Source: Pseudomonas sp. TH15
GTDB taxonomy: Bacteria; Pseudomonadota; Gammaproteobacteria; Pseudomonadales; Pseudomonadaceae
DNA: 64,000 bases
Assembly (NCBI RefSeq): GCF_016651105.1
Contig: NZ_JAEKEL010000001.1
Location: 2,966,001-3,030,000, forward strand
Reading direction: 5' to 3'
A program made the position numbers and the translations under genes. Under the pieces are notes generated by a model. That model did not search any database. It saw only the letters and a program-made list of their open reading frames with translations, and had not been told where the DNA came from. This document shows, in pieces, positions 43,092 through 52,720 of this stretch; positions within the stretch are counted from its first letter, which is position 1; each line of letters opens with the position of its first letter.

Positions 43092-44258
43092 ATGGCTTTT
43101 TCCGAACGTGTCTCGCGCCTTAAAAGTTCTTTGATCCGTGAAATCCTTGCCGCCGCCCAGCGTCCGGAAGTGATGTCGTTCGCTGGCGGCTTGCCGGCCG
43201 AAGCGATGCTGCCGAAAGTCGAGTGGGCTGACATGCCGCTGTCCATGGGTCAATACGGCATGAGCGAAGGCGAGCCGGCACTGCGTGAAGCACTGGCGGG
43301 CGAGGCGAGGGCGCTGGGCGTGCCGTGTGAGGCGAGCCAGGTGTTGGTGGTCAGCGGCTCCCAGCAAACCCTCGATCTGGCGGCCAAGCTCTACATCGAC
43401 AAAGGCACCGAAATTTTGCTCGAAGCGCCGACTTATCTGGCGGCGTTGCAGATTTTCCAGCTGTTCGGCGCCGACTGCATCACCGTGCCGCAGGAAGCAG
43501 ACGGTCCGAACCTGGCACAGTTGCGTTCGCGACTGGAGAATCACAAGCCTGCGTTCATTTACCTGATTCCGACCTTCCAGAACCCGTCGGCAGTGCGCTA
43601 CAGCGAAGCCAAGCGCGATGCCGTGGCCGCGTTGTTGGACGAGTTCGGCGTCACGCTGATCGAAGACGAACCCTACCGCGAACTGACCTTCGACGGCGCC
43701 AGCGCAACACCGATCGTCAGTCGCTTGAAAAACGCCAGTTGGATCTACACCGGCACCGTGTCCAAAACCCTGCTGCCGGGCCTGCGGGTCGGTTACTTGA
43801 TTGCCAGTCCCGACCTGTTCCCGCACTTGCTGAAACTTAAGCAATCGGCGGACTTGCACACCAATCGCGTGGGCCAGTGGCAGGCGCTGCAATGGATTGG
43901 CACCGAGAAATTCCAGCAGCACTTGAGCGAGCTGCGGGATTTTTACCGCGTTCGTCGGGATGCGTTTCAGTCGGCGTTGGAAACGCACTTTTCTGATCTG
44001 GCGGACTGGAACGTGCCGCAAGGTGGGTTGTTTTTCTGGCTGACGCTCAAGCAACCGCTGGACACCCGGACCTTGCTCAAGGACGCACTGGCGGCGGACG
44101 TAGCGTTTATGCCGGGGGAGCCGTTTTTCCCAGACCCGGACAACAACCCCGGTCACCTGCGGTTGAATTTCAGCCACATCGACCCGGCGCGATTGGATGA
44201 AGGGCTCAAGCGGTTGGCGACGGTTGTTAGGCAGGCCCAGGCAGCAGAAGCCGCCTGA
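43092..44258 (+). CDS. PLP-dependent aminotransferase (class I/II, fold type I)
   Basis: A 388-residue aminotransferase of the 2-aminoadipate/LysN and MocR-like branch. Cofactor residues visible: YLIPTFQNPSAVRY, IEDEPYREL, and YTGTVSKTLLPGLRVGYL with the Schiff-base Lys in SKT. The C-terminal Arg that binds the substrate carboxylate is in HLRLNFSHI. The ATG at 43092 (MAFSERVSR) gives the family N-terminus; a TTG at 43053 is an alternative that adds 13 residues. The divergent MarR gene may regulate it. The amino donor and acceptor are unknown. Confidence 0.88.
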   Translation: MAFSERVSRLKSSLIREILAAAQRPEVMSFAGGLPAEAMLPKVEWADMPLSMGQYGMSEGEPALREALAGEARALGVPCEASQVLVVSGSQQTLDLAAKLYIDKGTEILLEAPTYLAALQIFQLFGADCITVPQEADGPNLAQLRSRLENHKPAFIYLIPTFQNPSAVRYSEAKRDAVAALLDEFGVTLIEDEPYRELTFDGASATPIVSRLKNASWIYTGTVSKTLLPGLRVGYLIASPDLFPHLLKLKQSADLHTNRVGQWQALQWIGTEKFQQHLSELRDFYRVRRDAFQSALETHFSDLADWNVPQGGLFFWLTLKQPLDTRTLLKDALAADVAFMPGEPFFPDPDNNPGHLRLNFSHIDPARLDEGLKRLATVVRQAQAAEAA

Positions 44259-44271
44259 CGACAGAAACAAA

Positions 44272-44300
44272 AAACCGGCTCAAGGGCCGGTTTATTTTTG
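44272..44300 (+). terminator. rho-independent terminator of the aminotransferase gene
   Basis: AAACCGGC (44272-44279) pairs with GCCGGTTT (44286-44293) and is followed by TTTATTTTTG. Confidence 0.9.
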
Positions 44301-44330
44301 TCCGAAATTTGCGGTGCCGGGGAGGGCCTC

Positions 44331-44350
44331 ATCGCGAGCTTGCTCGCGAT
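44331..44350. repeat. single REP palindrome
   Basis: ATCGCGAGCTTGCTCGCGAT is a near-perfect palindrome of the GTGGGAGC-class core, without the flanking second copy. Confidence 0.7.
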
Positions 44351-44377
44351 GGCGTCAGTTCAAACACCCAAAAATCA

Positions 44378-44749
44378 TCAGGCCGCTGCAAACCGCTTAT
44401 CCAGATAATCAATAATCACCTTGGATTCATACATCCAGGTGGTCTGCCCATTCTCTTCAATCCGCAGGCACGGCACTTTGATCTTGCCGCCTTGCTCGAG
44501 CAGGGCCTTGCGATCCAGTTCGTTATTCTTCGCATCGCGCAACGCCACTGGCACGTTCAAACGGCGCAGGGTGCGGCGGGTTTTCACGCAGAACGGGCAG
44601 GCGTGGAACTGATACAGCGTCAGGTCCTTGGCATCCGCTTCAACCTGAGCCTGAGCGGCGGCGGGGCGCTGCTTTTTGCCTGGACGGGTGATGAAGTCGA
44701 TGAAGATGATCAGTTGGCCAAGGCCGACACGAAGCGCTTTAACGAACAC
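44378..44749 (-). CDS. glutaredoxin/GST N-domain protein
   Basis: A 123-residue protein with an N-terminal hydrophobic segment (VGLGQLIIFIDFITRP, residues 7-22) and a glutaredoxin/glutathione S-transferase thioredoxin fold. The active site is FHACPFCVKTRRTLRRLN, a CPFC motif. Later parts GKIKVPCLRI (cis-Pro) and YESKVIIDYLDKRF match glutathione-binding positions. The hydrophobic N-terminus suggests membrane attachment. The GTG at 44749 has GAGG upstream. It is probably a thiol-disulphide reductase. Confidence 0.83.
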   Translation of the reverse strand: MFVKALRVGLGQLIIFIDFITRPGKKQRPAAAQAQVEADAKDLTLYQFHACPFCVKTRRTLRRLNVPVALRDAKNNELDRKALLEQGGKIKVPCLRIEENGQTTWMYESKVIIDYLDKRFAAA

Positions 44750-44810
44750 GGTAGAAGCCTCACAAGGGCAAACAGAAGGCGCGCAGCTTACCTGATTTTT
44801 CACAGGCGAA

Positions 44811-44838
44811 AAAAAACCGGCGATGAGTGCCGGTTTTC
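44811..44838 (-). terminator. rho-independent terminator of folE
   Basis: AAAACCGGC (44813-44821) and its complement (44829-44837); on the minus strand it is followed by a run of T. Confidence 0.9.
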
Positions 44839-44851
44839 TTCGTGCTGCGAG

Positions 44852-45397
44852 TTACTTGATCAGGCTGAGAAACTCGCTGCGAGTGGCAGCGTTTTCGCGG
44901 AACTCACCGAGCATCACCGAAGTGATCATCGACGAATTCTGCTTCTCCACACCGCGCATCATCATGCACATGTGCTTGGCCTCAATCACCACCGCAACGC
45001 CCAGGGCGCCGGTGACTTGCTGGACCGCATCGGCGATCTGGCGGCTGAGGTTTTCCTGGATCTGCAGGCGGCGGGCGTACATATCGACGATCCGCGCGAC
45101 TTTCGACAACCCCAATACCTTGCCGCTCGGGATATAGGCGACGTGGGCCTTGCCGATGAACGGCAGCAGGTGGTGTTCGCACAACGAGTAGAGCTCGATG
45201 TCCTTGACCAGCACCATTTCGCTGTTGTCGGAGCTGAACAAGGCACCATTGGTGACTTCTTCCAGTGTCTGTTCATAACCGCGGCAAAGGTACTGCATGG
45301 CTTTGGCGGCACGCTTTGGCGTGTCGAGCAGGCCCTCGCGGGACACGTCCTCGCCCAATTGGCCGAGAATCGCGGTGTAATTCTGTTCCAGGGACAT
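44852..45397 (-). CDS. folE: GTP cyclohydrolase I
   Basis: A 181-residue enzyme that converts GTP to dihydroneopterin triphosphate, the first step of folate synthesis. The zinc ligands are in [14 protein letters not shown] and in [27 protein letters not shown] is also family-typical. The ATG at 45397 is clear. It is a minus-strand unit near the Smr-domain gene, with 77 bp between them. Pseudomonads often have more than one FolE; paralogue numbering is not possible here. Confidence 0.94.
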   Translation of the reverse strand: MSLEQNYTAILGQLGEDVSREGLLDTPKRAAKAMQYLCRGYEQTLEEVTNGALFSSDNSEMVLVKDIELYSLCEHHLLPFIGKAHVAYIPSGKVLGLSKVARIVDMYARRLQIQENLSRQIADAVQQVTGALGVAVVIEAKHMCMMMRGVEKQNSSMITSVMLGEFRENAATRSEFLSLIK

Positions 45398-45474
45398 GAA
45401 ACTACCTGTGGGATTTTTCGCAAAGGTCAAGGGTACGGTGGCGGACACGGCGCTGCAAGCGTGGCGCGACAGCT

Positions 45475-46032
45475 TTACTCGTCGCGGCCTTCCATCATGG
45501 TGCGTTTGAGCATCACATACACCGCGCCGGCACCACCGTGTTTCGGTTGGCACGAGGTGAAGCCGAGTACTTGGGAATGCTGGCGCAGCCAGGTGTTGAC
45601 GTGGCTTTTGATCATCGGCCGCTTGCCGTCCAGGCGCACAGCTTTGCCGTGAGTGACGCGTACGCAGCGGATTTCGAATTTGGTGGCTTCGGCGAGAAAG
45701 GCCCAAAGGGTTTCCCGAGCCTTTTCCACGTTCATGCCGTGCAGGTCGAGGCTGCCTTCGAACGGGATCTGGCCAATCTTGAGTTTGCGTATCTGGCTTT
45801 CCTGAACGCCGTCGCGCGCCCACATCAACTCGTCTTCCGGGCCGACATCGATGACGAACTGATCCGACAGCCCATCAACGGTGGTGGCATCGGTGCGCAC
45901 GGTGGCGGCCTGACGCAGCTTGGCGATTTGCGCGCGGTCGCTTTTGGGTTTGCCGGTTTCGGCGCGATCGTGCTTGATCGGCTTGATGCCTTGGGTCGCA
46001 CTTTTAAACAGGGAAAAATCGTCGTCTTGCAT
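45475..46032 (-). CDS. Smr-domain (MutS C-terminal-like) endonuclease
   Basis: A 185-residue protein with a C-terminal Smr domain, a nicking endonuclease fold. Motifs: [16 protein letters not shown] (LDLHG) near residue 97, and [11 protein letters not shown] (HGKG-like) about 30 residues later, followed by LKSHVNTWL-like [12 protein letters not shown]. The N-terminal 85 residues are charged and disordered. Such proteins act in DNA repair or, in other lineages, on mRNA of stalled ribosomes. The start at ATG 46032 is the likely one. Confidence 0.88.
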   Translation of the reverse strand: MQDDDFSLFKSATQGIKPIKHDRAETGKPKSDRAQIAKLRQAATVRTDATTVDGLSDQFVIDVGPEDELMWARDGVQESQIRKLKIGQIPFEGSLDLHGMNVEKARETLWAFLAEATKFEIRCVRVTHGKAVRLDGKRPMIKSHVNTWLRQHSQVLGFTSCQPKHGGAGAVYVMLKRTMMEGRDE

Positions 46033-46117
46033 GTCAGCCTCCGCGAAGGCCGCCAGTTTACCCAAGTCGAGGCGCCATCCATAACAATTGGGCCCGTCAG
46101 ATCGACGGGCCGTTGAT

Positions 46118-46438
46118 TCAGTCGTGTTTTTTCATCAGGTGCGGGGACAAATTCAGCTCCCGCGACTGGCGCGAACGGCGCCGGCAGCGACGCCAGAGCC
46201 ACACGCCGATGTACAGCACGAACAGGCCAATCGCCAGAATCACAGCCGCACCGACGCGGTTGGTATTCAATTCGCCCATGGCGGGCGCGTGGCCGAACAG
46301 GCTGGCGGCACCAGCCATGGCGAGCAGCACACCGCCCATCGCCAGCAGGGCGGCAATTGCTGCGCCGAATCTATAACGCCAGTTGCTTCGGCTTTTGGGC
46401 CGCAGGCGGCGTGCGTCAAAACCATCGGATAACTTCAT
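46118..46438 (-). CDS. small membrane protein, hypothetical
   Basis: A 106-residue protein with two membrane helices (about residues 22-45 and 62-82) and a very basic stretch behind the second (RRCRRRSRQSRE). The N-terminus before the first helix is also basic. I know no function. The ATG at 46438 is used; an in-frame upstream ATG at 46453 is possible. It is downstream on the same strand as the isochorismatase homologue, separated by 131 bp. Confidence 0.7.
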   Translation of the reverse strand: MKLSDGFDARRLRPKSRSNWRYRFGAAIAALLAMGGVLLAMAGAASLFGHAPAMGELNTNRVGAAVILAIGLFVLYIGVWLWRRCRRRSRQSRELNLSPHLMKKHD

Positions 46439-46569
46439 TCCGACCTTCCTCAATGGGTATCGGCCCTTCGACCGGGAGTTGTCCGGGATGTTCCTGAGGC
46501 TAAGACAATTGCAGAAAATGAGATGCTTTTGCGGATGAGCGGCGGCATTAGCCGCTCATCTGGAGTCGA

Positions 46570-47160
46570 TCAGATCAGATCGTGGGTCAGGGCGAGGGTG
46601 GCGAAGTTGTCCGCCATGATCGCCATTTCGGTCTGCTGAACGTGCTCGGCGCTGAGTACACCGCCCTTGTAAGGCAGGTCGCGGGTGGCACAGGCGTCTT
46701 CGACCAGAGTGCAGCGAAAGCCCAGGTTCTTGGCGGCGCGCACGGTGGTGCTGACGCTGGAATGGCTCATGAACCCGCAGACGATCAAGTCCAGGGAGCC
46801 GAGTTCTTGCAGGCGATCGTACAGCGTGGTGCCGTGGAACGCGCTCGGCAGCAACTTGCCGATGATGGTTTCGTCGGCGTGTGGCTCCAGGCCCGGGATG
46901 AACTCACCGCGCTCGCCCTGTGGATCGAACAGCCCGCCGACGGTGCCGAGGTGACGCACGTGCACAATCGGCCGACCGGCTGCACGGGCAGCGGCCACGA
47001 TTTGCTTGATGTTCGCGACGGCAGCATCCATGCCGCTCAGGGCCAACGGGCCGCTGAGGTATTCTTTCTGAGCATCGATGATGATGAGGGTCGCCTGGCT
47101 CAGTTTGGCCGCCGGATAACCGCGACCGCTGAGTTGAAACATCGTTTGTGGAACGGACAT
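46570..47160 (-). CDS. isochorismatase-like hydrolase lacking catalytic Cys
   Basis: A 196-residue protein of the cysteine hydrolase (isochorismatase-like) family. Asp29 (IIIDAQKEYLSG) and Lys102 (IIGKLLPSAFHGT) of the expected triad are present. The position of the catalytic Cys, normally in a TH-x-C-V block, reads GFMSHSSVSTTVRAA with Ser135. The substrate may therefore differ, or the protein is a non-catalytic or Ser-dependent variant. Length and all flanking motifs (VEDACATRDL) are normal. The ATG at 47160 is preceded by a fair ribosome binding site (AAGGAGC). Confidence 0.85.
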   Translation of the reverse strand: MSVPQTMFQLSGRGYPAAKLSQATLIIIDAQKEYLSGPLALSGMDAAVANIKQIVAAARAAGRPIVHVRHLGTVGGLFDPQGERGEFIPGLEPHADETIIGKLLPSAFHGTTLYDRLQELGSLDLIVCGFMSHSSVSTTVRAAKNLGFRCTLVEDACATRDLPYKGGVLSAEHVQQTEMAIMADNFATLALTHDLI

Positions 47161-47413
47161 TCTGGGGCTCCTTGGAGTGGGGCTTTTGCGACATTGTCCT
47201 CTGGCTGAGCGGTTCTGTGAATCGCTACCATCGTAGGCACCGTCTTTGCTGGCTTGCAGCCTTGTCAAGATGCTCGTTTTGTTCAATAGCCAACCGAAAA
47301 AATGGATAAGTCCTACATCTGATCCGGTGTTTTTCCTGCGTCGTCGGGAAGCGTTTTGGCTGTTAGAATCGCCAGTCGTTTTTCTGCCAGTCGTTTTATT
47401 TGGAGTTGCCCCC

Positions 47414-48322
47414 GTGATCACTTCCCGACTTCGTACCCTGCGTGACCATATCCGTTGGGCCGTCAGCCGCTTCCATGGGGAGGATCTGTTTTTCGGCCAT
47501 GGGACCGACAACGCCTGGGACGAAGCCCGTCAACTGGTGCTGGGTGCGCTGCACCTGCCGTGGGAAATTGCCGACAGCTATCTGGACTGCAATCTGGAAG
47601 ACGATGAGCTGGTCAATCTGCAACGCTTGCTCAAGCGTCGTATCGAAGAACGCATTCCTACTGCGTACTTGTTGGGCGAGGCCTGGTTCTGCGGCATGTC
47701 GTTCATCGTCGATGAGCGGGTGCTGATCCCGCGTTCACCGATTGGCGAGCTGATCGAAAAGCGCTTCGCTCCGTGGCTGGGCACCGACCCGGCGCGGATT
47801 CTTGACCTGTGCACCGGTTCCGGTTGCATCGGTATCGCCTGTGCCTACGAATTCCAGAACGCCGAAGTGGTGCTGGCCGACCTGTCGTTCGAAGCGCTGG
47901 AAGTGGCCAACCAGAACATCGAGCGCCATGGCGTCGATGAGCGGGTGTACACGGTTCAGGGCGATGGCTTTGATGGCTTGCCGGGGCAACGTTTCGACCT
48001 GATCGTGTCGAACCCGCCCTACGTCGATGCGGAAGATTTCGCGGACATGCCGGACGAATACCAGCACGAACCGGAATTGGGCCTGGCCTGCGGTGACGAC
48101 GGTTTGAACCTGGTACGCCGGATGCTCGCCGAAGCGGCGAATCACCTGACCGAGAAGGGCTTGCTGATTGTCGAAGTGGGCAACAGCCAGGTTCACGTCG
48201 AAGCGCTGTACCCGGAAGTCGACTTCGCCTGGCTTGATTTCGAGCGCGGTGGGCATGGGGTGTTCATGTTGACGGCGGAGCAGTGCCGCGATCATCAAGC
48301 GGTGTTTGCTTCTCGCGTCTGA
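47414..48322 (+). CDS. prmB: ribosomal protein L3 glutamine methyltransferase
   Basis: A 302-residue SAM-dependent methyltransferase that methylates a glutamine side chain of ribosomal protein L3. Motif I is [17 protein letters not shown] and the catalytic NPPY motif is in [12 protein letters not shown]. The N-terminal helical domain (residues 1-100) is characteristic of PrmB rather than PrmC. The start is GTG at 47414, behind TTGGAGTTGCCCC. It is divergent from the isochorismatase homologue with a 253-bp gap and lies upstream of a REP pair. Confidence 0.93.
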   Translation: MITSRLRTLRDHIRWAVSRFHGEDLFFGHGTDNAWDEARQLVLGALHLPWEIADSYLDCNLEDDELVNLQRLLKRRIEERIPTAYLLGEAWFCGMSFIVDERVLIPRSPIGELIEKRFAPWLGTDPARILDLCTGSGCIGIACAYEFQNAEVVLADLSFEALEVANQNIERHGVDERVYTVQGDGFDGLPGQRFDLIVSNPPYVDAEDFADMPDEYQHEPELGLACGDDGLNLVRRMLAEAANHLTEKGLLIVEVGNSQVHVEALYPEVDFAWLDFERGGHGVFMLTAEQCRDHQAVFASRV

Positions 48323-48334
48323 CATAAGAAAGCC

Positions 48335-48398
48335 TTCGCGAGCAAGCCCGCTCCCACATTGGAATGCATTCTCCTGTGGGAGCGGGCTTGCTCGCGAA
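48335..48398. repeat. REP inverted pair (GTGGGAGCGGGC type)
   Basis: Inverted copies of GTGGGAGCGGGCTTGCTCG enclosing about 18 bp, between convergent prmB and the next gene. Confidence 0.88.
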
Positions 48399-48422
48399 TA
48401 GCCGCGCCTCGGTCTTGAATCT

Positions 48423-49214
48423 TTACCGGTGCGTCGCAATCCAGATCAACAACCCCGCCTGAAACACCGCAAACGCCACCAGGCAACTGATGGTAAATCG
48501 CAGCCCGGCATCTTCGCGCTTGTACTTGGTAACTTTTTCTTCGTGTTTCTTGAGCTTCACTTCCTGCTCGGCCAGGTTCTGCTCGGCCTGCTGAAGCATC
48601 TGCGCAGCTTCGAGAATTTCCACCTGCTGCAGCTTTTCGGTATTCCAGTCGGTCAGCAAATCGCTGACCTGCACCTCTTTGACGCTGCCCTTCAAATGCT
48701 GGGCGTCGGCGTAAACCACGTCAAAACCATGCACCCGCAAAAAGTGATCGCGGCGCAGGCGCGTGTCTTCGTTCAACGCATCCTTGTTGTTCAGGTCGCT
48801 GCCGTCGACGGTGTAGCCGGGCCAGCATTTTTTCGCCCAGGAAATGCCTTGAGCCGCCAGGTAACGGCCGATGCCACGGTTCATCGGTTCGATCTGCAAG
48901 CCGCTGGCCGGTCCGAAATGCACGCGTTTGGTCTCGTGATCGACCCAGACGTCCAGATGATTCTGTTCCTTGCGCACCCGCTGGCCTGGCAGCGAGATGG
49001 TCATGCGCATGAGGCTGTGTTCCTTGCTGTTGCGCTCGGCGTAACCGAACTCGACAAAGCGCAGTGGCCGGCCACCCGTATTGCGGTCGGTCTGCAACGG
49101 CGCCAGGCGGAGCATCTTGTGGTGCTCGACGTGGACGTCCGCCCACGGCAGCTCGACCACTGGAGGTGCGTCTTTTTCAGCGGTGGTGTCGGGTGAAGTC
49201 TGGGTATCAGTCAT
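48423..49214 (-). CDS. hypothetical protein: GNAT-like domain, coiled coil, C-terminal membrane anchor
   Basis: A 263-residue protein of no named family. Residues 60-180 contain blocks that resemble a GNAT acetyltransferase: MNRGIGRYLAAQGISWAKK (R-x-x-G-x-G-like) and LRRDHFLRVHGFDVVY at the end. Residues 190-235 form a charged coiled coil (AAQMLQQAEQNLAEQEVKLK), and a final helix (residues 241-259, CLVAFAVFQAGLLIWI) would anchor it in the inner membrane with the bulk inside the cell. The acetyltransferase reading is inference from a few motifs. It is a single gene between a REP pair and the alpha/beta hydrolase gene. Confidence 0.7.
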   Translation of the reverse strand: MTDTQTSPDTTAEKDAPPVVELPWADVHVEHHKMLRLAPLQTDRNTGGRPLRFVEFGYAERNSKEHSLMRMTISLPGQRVRKEQNHLDVWVDHETKRVHFGPASGLQIEPMNRGIGRYLAAQGISWAKKCWPGYTVDGSDLNNKDALNEDTRLRRDHFLRVHGFDVVYADAQHLKGSVKEVQVSDLLTDWNTEKLQQVEILEAAQMLQQAEQNLAEQEVKLKKHEEKVTKYKREDAGLRFTISCLVAFAVFQAGLLIWIATHR

Positions 49215-49303
49215 AACGGCGAGATCCTGTCCAAGCGCTTGCCGCCAGTCATAGCGCTGGCGACAAAGGCTTATCGGCCGTTTTTTTGAAGACTAGAGGG
49301 TTA

Positions 49304-49356
49304 GGGAGCGTTCTCTCCTGGTTTTCGCGGCGTGAAAACTAGTTGAGAACGCCCCC
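49304..49356. repeat. nested inverted repeat
   Basis: Outer stem GGGAGCGTTCTC with GAGAACGCCCCC, inner stem CTGGTTTTC with GAAAACTAG. It lies downstream of the hydrolase gene (minus strand) and could end its transcript, although a T run directly after the stem is missing. Confidence 0.6.
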
Positions 49357-49365
49357 TGACAGCGC

Positions 49366-50319
49366 TCAACTGGTGCGAAGTCCGTCAATAAACTCGATGA
49401 TTCGCGTGCCCAGTTCCGCTGCCAGGGGCAAATTAGGGTCCTTGTAGGACGCCAATTGCCGTTTCACGTCGTTCGGCACAATGCGCATCACGTGGTTCAT
49501 GCCTTCGATCACCGCCAGTGTGGCGTCGGGTTTGGCGGCTTTCAGTGCCTTGGCATCGCCGACACCGACTTGAATGTCGTGGCTGCCCTGGACAATCAGC
49601 GCCGGCATTTTCAAGCGGGCGAAGGCGGCCGACGGATCCTGGCGAAACAGCGAAATCAGATACGGCTGCACACTCGGACGGAAAATCACCTCCAACTGTG
49701 GAGGCACATTATCGTCGGTGTGCCCGGCCTTGAGGCTGTCGAGCAGCTCATTGCTGCGCTGCATCAGCGGTGGCGGCAGGCGATTGCTCAATTGCTGGCG
49801 CAACACCTCATCGACCGGGCGGGCGCTGCCGGACAGGGAAATCACCCCCGCCGCATCAGCACTCGGCGCTGCCAACGTAGCAATCAACGCACCTTCGCTG
49901 TGGCCGAGCAAAATCAACTGGCCAAAGCGCGGGTCGGATTTGAGCTTGCGGCTCCAGGCTTCGGCGTCAGCCACGTAGGCTTCCACCGACAAATTGCGTT
50001 CGTCCGGCGTGGCGGCCAGGCTCGCCGCCACGCCACGTTTGTCGAAGCGCACGCTGGCGATGTTGTGTTTGGCCAGCACCCAGGCCAGCCGCTTGAGGCT
50101 GTCGTTGCGCCCGCCGTCCGGGTTATTTCCGTCACGATCCGTAGGGCCGGAGCCAGAAATGATCAGGACAACCGGTACCGGCGTGTCGGATTTTGGCAGC
50201 AACAGGGAGCCGAAAAGCTCGCCGGTGCCGGTATCCAAAGTGATTGGGCGTTGCAGGACAGTGGCCTGGACAAAGCCGGTAAACAGGGTAAGGCTCAAGG
50301 CTAGAACTCGCAGCATCAT
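49366..50319 (-). CDS. exported alpha/beta hydrolase
   Basis: A 317-residue alpha/beta-hydrolase with a signal peptide (MLRVLALSLTLFTGFVQATV). The oxyanion region is VVLIISGSGPTDRDGNNPDG, the nucleophile elbow is LLGHSEGALIA (Ser), the acid is in VQGSHDIQVG, and the catalytic His is in VIEGMNHVMR, so the triad looks complete. It would act in the periplasm. Two adjacent ATG codons (50319, 50316) can start it. It is divergent from aroC (129 bp). The substrate is unknown. Confidence 0.85.
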   Translation of the reverse strand: MMLRVLALSLTLFTGFVQATVLQRPITLDTGTGELFGSLLLPKSDTPVPVVLIISGSGPTDRDGNNPDGGRNDSLKRLAWVLAKHNIASVRFDKRGVAASLAATPDERNLSVEAYVADAEAWSRKLKSDPRFGQLILLGHSEGALIATLAAPSADAAGVISLSGSARPVDEVLRQQLSNRLPPPLMQRSNELLDSLKAGHTDDNVPPQLEVIFRPSVQPYLISLFRQDPSAAFARLKMPALIVQGSHDIQVGVGDAKALKAAKPDATLAVIEGMNHVMRIVPNDVKRQLASYKDPNLPLAAELGTRIIEFIDGLRTS

Positions 50320-50448
50320 CACGCCATCATGAACAAGATGCCGGTTGGACTCGCAGGCACCCATAAGGTTCGAGGATGAACTACTTGGGTAGCCTGCGTA
50401 TACTGGCGCGCATTACGTATTCAGGTTCGATTTCACGGAGCGTCCCGC

Positions 50449-51540
50449 ATGTCCGGCAATACCTACGGCAAGCTGTTCACTGTCACCACCGCTGGCGAAA
50501 GCCATGGTCCGGCGTTGGTCGCCATTGTCGACGGCTGCCCGCCGGGTCTGGAGATCTCCCTGGAAGATCTGCAGCGTGACCTTGACCGCCGCAAACCCGG
50601 CACCAGCCGCCACACCACTCAGCGCCAGGAAGCCGACGAAGTCGAAATCCTCAGCGGCGTGTTTGAAGGCCGCACCACCGGTTGCGCCATTGGCCTGTTG
50701 ATCCGCAACACCGACCAGAAGTCCAAGGACTACTCGGCGATCAAGGATCTGTTCCGTCCGGCCCATGCCGACTACACCTACCACCACAAATACGGCGAAC
50801 GCGATTACCGCGGCGGCGGTCGCAGTTCGGCGCGGGAAACCGCCATGCGCGTGGCGGCGGGGGCGATTGCCAAGAAGTACCTGGCTAGCCAGGGCATCGT
50901 CATTCGTGGCTACATGAGCCAGCTCGGGCCGATTGAAATCCCGTTCAAGACCTGGGATTCGGTGGAAGAAAACGCATTCTTCAGCCCTGATCCGGACAAG
51001 GTGCCGGAACTGGAAGCCTATATGGACCAGTTGCGCCGCGACCAGGATTCGGTCGGCGCGAAGATCACCGTTGTGGCCGAAGGCGTGATGCCTGGCCTCG
51101 GCGAGCCGATTTTCGACCGCCTCGACGCCGAACTGGCCCACGCGCTGATGAGCATCAACGCAGTCAAAGGCGTGGAAATCGGCGCCGGTTTCGCCAGCGT
51201 CGCCCAGCGCGGCACCGAACACCGCGATGAAATGACCCCGCAAGGGTTCCTCAGCAACAACGCCGGCGGCATTCTCGGCGGGATTTCGTCGGGTCAGCCA
51301 ATCGTTGCGCATTTGGCGCTGAAACCGACGTCGAGCATCACCACGCCGGGCCGTTCCATCGATATCCATGGCAACCCGGTGGAAGTTGTCACCAAGGGCC
51401 GCCACGACCCATGCGTCGGCATCCGTGCCACGCCGATTGCCGAAGCGATGATGGCCATCGTGCTGATGGATCACCTGCTGCGTCATCGTGGGCAGAACGC
51501 CGACGTACGCGTGAGCACTCCGGTGTTGGGTCAGCTTTAA
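50449..51540 (+). CDS. aroC: chorismate synthase
   Basis: A 363-residue enzyme making chorismate from 5-enolpyruvylshikimate 3-phosphate, the last step of the shikimate pathway, using reduced FMN. The three family signatures are present: [18 protein letters not shown] near the N-terminus, [18 protein letters not shown], and [17 protein letters not shown] at the end. The length is normal. The MFS gene follows by about 35 bp. Confidence 0.97.
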   Translation: MSGNTYGKLFTVTTAGESHGPALVAIVDGCPPGLEISLEDLQRDLDRRKPGTSRHTTQRQEADEVEILSGVFEGRTTGCAIGLLIRNTDQKSKDYSAIKDLFRPAHADYTYHHKYGERDYRGGGRSSARETAMRVAAGAIAKKYLASQGIVIRGYMSQLGPIEIPFKTWDSVEENAFFSPDPDKVPELEAYMDQLRRDQDSVGAKITVVAEGVMPGLGEPIFDRLDAELAHALMSINAVKGVEIGAGFASVAQRGTEHRDEMTPQGFLSNNAGGILGGISSGQPIVAHLALKPTSSITTPGRSIDIHGNPVEVVTKGRHDPCVGIRATPIAEAMMAIVLMDHLLRHRGQNADVRVSTPVLGQL

Positions 51541-51574
51541 TGGCTGACCTTACAACTGCCGGGTTCTGACGAGG

Positions 51575-52720
51575 TTGGCGGCGCTCCCGTACTGGCGGCT
51601 TTCCAGTTTCTATCTGTTCTATTTCGCCTTGCTCGGATCGACAGCGCCGTTTCTGGCGCTGTACTTCGATCACCTGGGCTTTTCCAGCGCGCGCATCGGC
51701 GAGCTGGTGGCGATCCCGATGCTGATGCGCTGCGTGGCGCCGAACATCTGGGGCTGGCTTGGTGACTACACCGGCCGACGCCTGGCCATCGTGCGCTTCG
51801 GAGCGGTCTGCACATTACTGTCGTTCTCGCTGATCTTCGTCAGCAAGACCTACGCCTGGCTGGCGATGGTCATGGCGTTGCACGCGTTCTTCTGGCACGC
51901 GGTGCTGCCGCAGTTCGAAGTCATTACCCTGGCGCACTTGAAGGGACAGACGTCGCGTTACAGTCAGATCCGCTTGTGGGGTTCCATCGGTTTCATCATC
52001 ACCGTGGTCGCGCTCGGGCGGGTGTTTGAATGGCTGAGCCTGGACGTCTATCCGGTCGCGCTGGTGCTGATCATGGCCGGGATCATCGTCAGCAGCTTGT
52101 GGGTGCCGAATGCGCAACCGGTCCAGAGCGAACGGGCGACGGGGGAGGGCTTCCTCAAGCAATTGCGCAGCCCCGGGGTGTTGGCGTTTTACGGTTGCGT
52201 TGCGCTGATGCAGATGAGTCACGGCCCGTATTACACCTTTTTGACCCTGCACCTCGAACGCCTCGGTTACAGCCGGGGTGTGATCGGCATGCTCTGGGCG
52301 GTGGGCGTGGTCGCCGAAGTCTTGATGTTCCTGGCCATGAGCAAAATCCTCGCGCGCTTCTCGGTGCGTCGGGTGCTGATGGCGAGTTTTCTACTGGCGG
52401 CCTTGCGTTGGTTGCTGCTAGGTTCGTTTGCTGAATTCCTGTGGGTGCTGCTGTTCGCGCAAGTGTTGCACGCGGCCACCTTCGGCAGCTTTCACGCGTC
52501 TGCCATCCAGTTCGTGCAACGTAGTTTCGGTGCGCGTCAGCAAGGCCAGGGCCAGGCGCTGTACGCCGCACTGGCCGGCACCGGCGGCGCACTCGGCGCG
52601 TTGTATTCCGGCTACAGCTGGAATGCCCTCGGCCCCACATTGACCTTTAGTATCGCCAGCCTCGCAGCCTTCGCGGCTGCCGTTATCATTGCTACACGTA
52701 TGCAAGAGGACCGGCCATGA
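51575..52720 (+). CDS. MFS transporter (3-phenylpropionate-permease-like)
   Basis: A 381-residue major facilitator with about 12 helices, of the MFS_1-like family that includes nucleoside and phenylpropionate permeases. The loop 2-3 signature appears in NIWGWLGDYTGRRLAIVRFG. No ATG precedes the first helix, so the TTG at 51575 is taken; its exact start is uncertain. Its stop overlaps the mtnB start (ATGA), so it is probably cotranscribed with the methionine salvage genes and may move a salvage-related metabolite such as methylthioribose (inference). Confidence 0.83.
   Translation: MAALPYWRLSSFYLFYFALLGSTAPFLALYFDHLGFSSARIGELVAIPMLMRCVAPNIWGWLGDYTGRRLAIVRFGAVCTLLSFSLIFVSKTYAWLAMVMALHAFFWHAVLPQFEVITLAHLKGQTSRYSQIRLWGSIGFIITVVALGRVFEWLSLDVYPVALVLIMAGIIVSSLWVPNAQPVQSERATGEGFLKQLRSPGVLAFYGCVALMQMSHGPYYTFLTLHLERLGYSRGVIGMLWAVGVVAEVLMFLAMSKILARFSVRRVLMASFLLAALRWLLLGSFAEFLWVLLFAQVLHAATFGSFHASAIQFVQRSFGARQQGQGQALYAALAGTGGALGALYSGYSWNALGPTLTFSIASLAAFAAAVIIATRMQEDRP

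Noticed and set aside
43077-44270. A long minus-strand frame opposite the aminotransferase
   Set aside because: Arg/Gln-rich shadow; the plus strand encodes a clear PLP enzyme.
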